Below the pieces are notes generated by a model. That model searched no databases and was not told where the DNA came from. It was given only the letters and a program-made list of their open reading frames with translations. From contig JAHHIF010000038.1 in assembly GCA_019358875.1 (NCBI GenBank), forward strand, positions 1 to 64,000: a DNA stretch of 64,000 bases, read 5' to 3'. This stretch comes from Symplocastrum torsivum CPER-KK1 (lineage in GTDB: Bacteria; Cyanobacteriota; Cyanobacteriia; Cyanobacteriales; Coleofasciculaceae). The number at the start of each line of letters is the position of its first letter. The first letter of the stretch is position 1. The position numbers and the translations under genes are program-made. Shown in pieces: positions 60,301 through 64,000 of this stretch.

Positions 60301-62910
60301 TTAATCGACAAGAGCAGCGATCTCGATTTGCTGACAGCGTTCTAGATAAATTTGAGCAACTGTGTCCCTAGGCGTTATTTTCAGGCAATCTTGAAGTAGC
60401 TTTCCTGCCTCCCTAAGCGAATTCATATTGTAAAGAAATAGGGCTTGTTCAAACATTGATTTTGTGAGTAGCTTCCCTATTCTCAGTTCTGGAGGATCGG
60501 CATCAAAGATTTCAAAGACTGAGACGATTTCTGATTTACCCTTAACTTTGACCTGATCGATAAAGCGGAAACAATACTCAACGGGGTGATGTAAACACAG
60601 AAAAGTATGATGAGAAATAACGAGCGACACTCCATAATCTTTTGTCAATTCTTCTAGGCGGGCGGCTAAATTTACAGCATCACCAATCACAGTGCCATCC
60701 ATTCGGTTGTATCCTCCTACTGTCCCCAACATTAGAGAACCCGTGTTGATACCGATGCCGATTTGGATGGGTGGACGTTCCTGACAAGTCCCTGTTGTAT
60801 TATATTCGGCAAGTCGATGTAACATATCGATTCCGGCTTTAACTGCGTCATCAGCACTGCGACTAAATAGAGCCATAATTGCATCGCCGATATATTTATC
60901 AATAAAGCCATTATTTTCAATAATTGTAGGCTCCATGCGGCTCAGGTAGGCATTGATAAATTTGAAATTCTCTTGGGGAGTCATCTTTTCCGAGAGAGTT
61001 GTAAAGTTACGAATATCGGCGAAGAGAACTGACATGAAAAGCGCTACCTGGTCGCCTAATTTGACATCACTAATACTTTCTTTATTCAACAACTGGAGAA
61101 ATTGGCGTGGCACAAAGCGTGCATTTGCCTGATTGAGTTCATAGAGTTTATCAATAAACTTTTGTCGCTCTAATTCTCCCCGTTTGCGTTCAGTGATGTC
61201 TTGAAAGGCAGCGATCGCATAAGCAATGTTACCCAAGTCGTCATAGATCGGCGTTCCCCAAGCTTCGAGCGGGATAATCTTGTCTCCTCGATGAATTTCT
61301 ATATCATCAGTGGTGGTACGTTCACCCCTCAACGCACGCACGATGGATAAGTTTTCTACAGGATAAATCTGATTTGTACCTGCGAGATAGATTTGATAAA
61401 CCTCTGATAACTGATCAACGGTTGCTGAGGCTACGACCCCTTTACCCAGCAACTCAATAGCTTTCTGATTAGTAAAGTAGGGTTTACCTGTTGCATCAAG
61501 CACAGCTACCCCCACTGACACACCGTCTAGAAATTGAGCCAACCGCCGCTCACTATGGCGCATCGCTGTCTCAGCTTGGTGCTGCAACTCGGTGGTCATG
61601 GAATCGTAATGCTCGGCGGTAGTCTCCAATAAGATTTCCAGGTCAACCTTTTCACGCTGCAATTCTAGTGTTTGGTAAAGAGCGATCGCAATCACAGAGC
61701 CTGTGAATGCGAGAAATGGGGAAACCACAGGTATCCACCAGCCTCCTTCAACAAAGACGACGTAGCTGCCCGTGAGCAAAATACACCCCGCTGAGATAAT
61801 GCACAGACCAAGGACTGTCCATCTCAGCAATACATTCTTTCTGAACAGATTTACCTTCAGCAAAGCTGAACTCAGTGTGCTGCCAGCCAAAGACCAACCC
61901 AAAATCCACAACCACTCGACAGGTTCCTCCCAACTCTTAATCAAAGGTCGTCCTTCTAGGGCTGTACTTAAAATCTGGCTCGTTAGATTGGCATGAATCA
62001 TTACACCCGGCATTGGCTCAGGACTAGAGAAGAACCTGCCACGAGTATTAAAAATCGTACTGGAGTAGGGAGTGAAGAAATAGTCGTTGAGGCTTTGTGT
62101 CGTGGAGCCAATCAGGACAATGCGATCGCGTACCAAGTCTGATGAAATGCGATTTTCTAGAACATCTGTAAGCGATACAGTCCGGAAGTTTTCTTGTGTC
62201 CCGCGAAAATTCAACAAAATTTGGTAGCCACCAGAATTTGCCTTGATGTAACCACCTTCATTACCCGTAAAGGGCGTAAATACGGCTTTACCCAATCGGT
62301 AATGCTTCTTTTTAGGATTAATCACCTCAAGGGTAATGTTCTCCCTTTTGAGATACATTAAAGCCAGTTTTACTCCTAGGCTTTCTCTAGTTTGACCATC
62401 CTGTCCTTTAATCGTTAATAAGCCTCGGCGAACCTTGCCGTCCGTATCTAATACCAAATCAGCCATGCTCACTTGCTCAAGCTGGCTCAAGGTTTTTGAT
62501 GGTGCAATAGTCTTTCCAACCACCTTCTCAACACCAATAAGATTGGGTGTTGATTTAAACACATTCACCAATGCCTGATGACCTGGTTCTACTGGCAAAT
62601 CCCGGTAAATATCCAGACCAATGGCTCTAGGCTTTTGTGCTTTCAGGTTTTTAATGACTTTTGCCAGGACAGCATCAGAAATCGGCCATTGCCCAACCTT
62701 TTGAATATCCGACTCATCAATAGTGACAATAATAAGGCGTGTATCAACAGGCTCCCTAGGACGTAGACGAAAAAAGTGATCGTGAGTCACCCATTCCGAC
62801 AGTTGCAAAAATCCCAGCGAGTTCGCAGCGACGACTAAGCCCGCTACACTAGGGGCAATAATCAGTACCTCTCGCCATTTCCAAATTCGTCGCTTGAGCT
62901 TTTGCCGCAT
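60301..62910 (-). CDS. CHASE2-PAS class III adenylate cyclase
   Basis: The 869-aa receptor cyclase has an N-terminal signal-anchor, an extracellular CHASE2 domain (about 50-310, DHFFRLRPREPVDTRLIIVT through GVMIHANLTSQIL), three membrane helices (about 335-410), a coiled linker, a PAS domain (450-570, ending DITERKRGE) and the catalytic domain (about 610-790). It has SVLFADIRNFTTLSEKM (metal Asp), NGFIDKYIGDAIMALF (the Lys that reads adenine), GINTGSLMLG and GTVIGDAVNLAARLE. These predict cAMP production. A DUF928 gene lies directly upstream on the same strand. Confidence 0.94.
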   Translation of the reverse strand: MRQKLKRRIWKWREVLIIAPSVAGLVVAANSLGFLQLSEWVTHDHFFRLRPREPVDTRLIIVTIDESDIQKVGQWPISDAVLAKVIKNLKAQKPRAIGLDIYRDLPVEPGHQALVNVFKSTPNLIGVEKVVGKTIAPSKTLSQLEQVSMADLVLDTDGKVRRGLLTIKGQDGQTRESLGVKLALMYLKRENITLEVINPKKKHYRLGKAVFTPFTGNEGGYIKANSGGYQILLNFRGTQENFRTVSLTDVLENRISSDLVRDRIVLIGSTTQSLNDYFFTPYSSTIFNTRGRFFSSPEPMPGVMIHANLTSQILSTALEGRPLIKSWEEPVEWLWILGWSLAGSTLSSALLKVNLFRKNVLLRWTVLGLCIISAGCILLTGSYVVFVEGGWWIPVVSPFLAFTGSVIAIALYQTLELQREKVDLEILLETTAEHYDSMTTELQHQAETAMRHSERRLAQFLDGVSVGVAVLDATGKPYFTNQKAIELLGKGVVASATVDQLSEVYQIYLAGTNQIYPVENLSIVRALRGERTTTDDIEIHRGDKIIPLEAWGTPIYDDLGNIAYAIAAFQDITERKRGELERQKFIDKLYELNQANARFVPRQFLQLLNKESISDVKLGDQVALFMSVLFADIRNFTTLSEKMTPQENFKFINAYLSRMEPTIIENNGFIDKYIGDAIMALFSRSADDAVKAGIDMLHRLAEYNTTGTCQERPPIQIGIGINTGSLMLGTVGGYNRMDGTVIGDAVNLAARLEELTKDYGVSLVISHHTFLCLHHPVEYCFRFIDQVKVKGKSEIVSVFEIFDADPPELRIGKLLTKSMFEQALFLYNMNSLREAGKLLQDCLKITPRDTVAQIYLERCQQIEIAALVD

Positions 62911-63036
62911 ATACCATCAGCAATCAGTAATACTTAAAAGTTGACCCTTTGCTGATTGCTAATTATTGACTTTGGAGTATTTAATTACTATCAGCCATTA
63001 GCCATTGATTATGTAGTGTCCTGATAATTTAAAACC
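62911..63036. repeat. Spacer with dispersed heptamer-type repeats
   Basis: AGCAATCAG (62919-62927) is inverted as CTGATTGCT (62952-62960), and ATCAGCCATTAGCCATTGATTA (around 62990-63010) is again of the GCTGATGGCTAATAGC class seen at 12031 and 17252. Confidence 0.6.
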
Positions 63037-63804
63037 CTATTGTAGTAGTGGCTTAGTTGCGATCGCGTTTAGCCCCACTGACTTTAATAAGTTTTCCCAA
63101 GTAGCGGCTAAGGTTAGATCATTCGGTTGCGATCGCCTTAGCTCTGCCAACGTTGCTACAGTATCGTACCAAATGCCATCAGCTCCGTACACGGCTGCCC
63201 GCTCTAGGGGTGATAGATTCTTGAGCTGACTACTGAATTCTGTATTAAGTTCAATTCGCTGAATCTGACTTTCAACTCTTGGATCGTCAACAGCAAGTCT
63301 TTCTCCGCAGATTGTGACAAACGACCATTGATAGCTCTTGCCAATTTCAAGAGCAGGTGCATCCGCTGGAAGCTTTAAGCTAACAATGCCAGACGTTTCA
63401 GGCATTGGTAACGTTGCTTGATAATAATAACTCTCGTCTTTATCCTTAAGAGAAAAAAATGCTTTTTGTGCAGATGTTTGAGGGACATAAACAAAGAAAG
63501 TTGGACGCTCTACCAGCGTTAATCCCCGATTAGTGGTTGGCATCAATGGCGTAATCGTCTGTTGGGAGGTGATCGCATCTTGGAGACATTGCCCACTATC
63601 GCGAGAAGCTCCTCCCACCGTATTATCAGGTTTCCCATCACCCGGAGGTTCAAATGTCACTTGAAAAACTGAATGACCCGGTAGGGTTGGATTTTGGCTT
63701 GCCAGTCTAGACTGTATCTCTGCCTGTGCGGGTAAGAGAGCCACTAACATGAGTCCTAAGGACAGACTCCCTGAAAATAGCATCAGGGAACTTTGCCGAC
63801 CCAT
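63037..63804 (-). CDS. DUF928-family secreted protein
   Basis: About 255 aa from the ATG at 63804, which has AGGAGG ten bases upstream. A signal peptide (MGRQSSLMLFSGSLSLGLML, cleavage after AQA) precedes the DUF928 core: CLQDAITSQQTITPLMP, LTLVERPTFFVYVPQTSA, YYYQATLPMPETSGIVSL and YQWSFVTICG. The C-terminal part ends LERAAVYGADGIWYDTVATL and a helical tail. The family is almost restricted to cyanobacteria and often neighbours CHASE2 or CHAT-domain genes, which fits here. The function is unknown. Confidence 0.88.
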   Translation of the reverse strand: MGRQSSLMLFSGSLSLGLMLVALLPAQAEIQSRLASQNPTLPGHSVFQVTFEPPGDGKPDNTVGGASRDSGQCLQDAITSQQTITPLMPTTNRGLTLVERPTFFVYVPQTSAQKAFFSLKDKDESYYYQATLPMPETSGIVSLKLPADAPALEIGKSYQWSFVTICGERLAVDDPRVESQIQRIELNTEFSSQLKNLSPLERAAVYGADGIWYDTVATLAELRRSQPNDLTLAATWENLLKSVGLNAIATKPLLQ

Positions 63805-63810
63805 AATCAA

Positions 63811-64000
63811 GTATCCTCCTAAAAGCTGTTCTCACCAACTAACTATAATTGCTTTTTGTTTAGACTGTCACCGATTAGTCAATCTAGCTGTACATAACTT
63901 TTTATTCTTACTTTTTATAGAAAATATTCGGCTCTTCAGTACTTAGTATGCTAAATCAACAACTAAGATGCCAATTAAGCAAGCATCTAATTCGGTAATT
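63811..64000. other. Upstream region of the DUF928 gene
   Basis: AT-rich sequence that should contain the promoter for the DUF928-cyclase pair. The AGGAGG site is at 63815-63820. No other gene is seen. Confidence 0.5.

Overview
The window is cyanobacterial. The HIP1-type octamer (GCGATCGC) recurs on both strands in genes and spacers. There are plastid-type genes (ycf35, ycf46, ycf34), phosphoribulokinase with both regulatory Cys pairs, and ferredoxin-NADP reductase carrying the CpcD-like linker domain that docks on phycobilisomes. Many large signalling genes and dispersed short repeats suggest a large-genome, probably filamentous species; that last point is inference. I see no rRNA, tRNA or CRISPR array.

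Layout. 0-8 kb: class D beta-lactamase; a minus-strand RHH regulator-ycf46-ycf35 group; a lipoprotein; a NarL-type response regulator; a CHAT-FHA protein. 8-17 kb: a glycosyltransferase relic, a multi-PAS/GAF histidine kinase, an SDR oxidoreductase, a 38-residue membrane ORF next to a strong cruciform, and a Thr/Gly repeat secreted protein. 17-27 kb: a divergent glutathione-reductase-like enzyme, then an accessory or defence-like stretch. This holds a translationally coupled helicase / small protein / DndD-like ATPase module, a frameshifted Rpn-type nuclease, an ArsR regulator, a relic of canonical argG and a second-type ArgG-like enzyme. 27-33 kb: truncated SLH protein, DedA, ycf34, CCA-adding enzyme, and an IS200/IS605-type tnpB element at the stop codon of the CCA gene. 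33-40 kb: YaaW-like protein, O-antigen-ligase/IctB-like protein, a coiled-coil secreted protein, PilB and a membrane J-protein. 40-48 kb: a core block (uppS-cdaA, lysA, rimI, clpC) with a MITE whose paralogous empty site also lies in this window. 48-53 kb: a second accessory stretch with an AIPR-type abortive-infection gene broken by one in-frame TGA, and truncated small genes. 53-64 kb: Uma2-type nuclease, ftsH, petH and prk (divergent), an IM30-like coiled-coil protein, a CHASE2-PAS adenylate cyclase and a DUF928 protein.

How the genes fit together. The core genes serve photosynthetic electron flow and carbon fixation (petH, prk, ycf34, ycf46, ycf35), protein quality control (clpC, ftsH), envelope and lysine precursors (uppS, lysA), c-di-AMP and cAMP signalling (cdaA, cyclase) and surface structures (pilB, ligase, repeat proteins). 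The two accessory stretches are rich in broken genes: internal deletions in two, homopolymer frameshifts in two, and one nonsense codon.

The best candidates for something little described are the three-gene helicase/small/DndD-like module without dndB, dndC or dndE, and the AIPR gene with a single stop codon.
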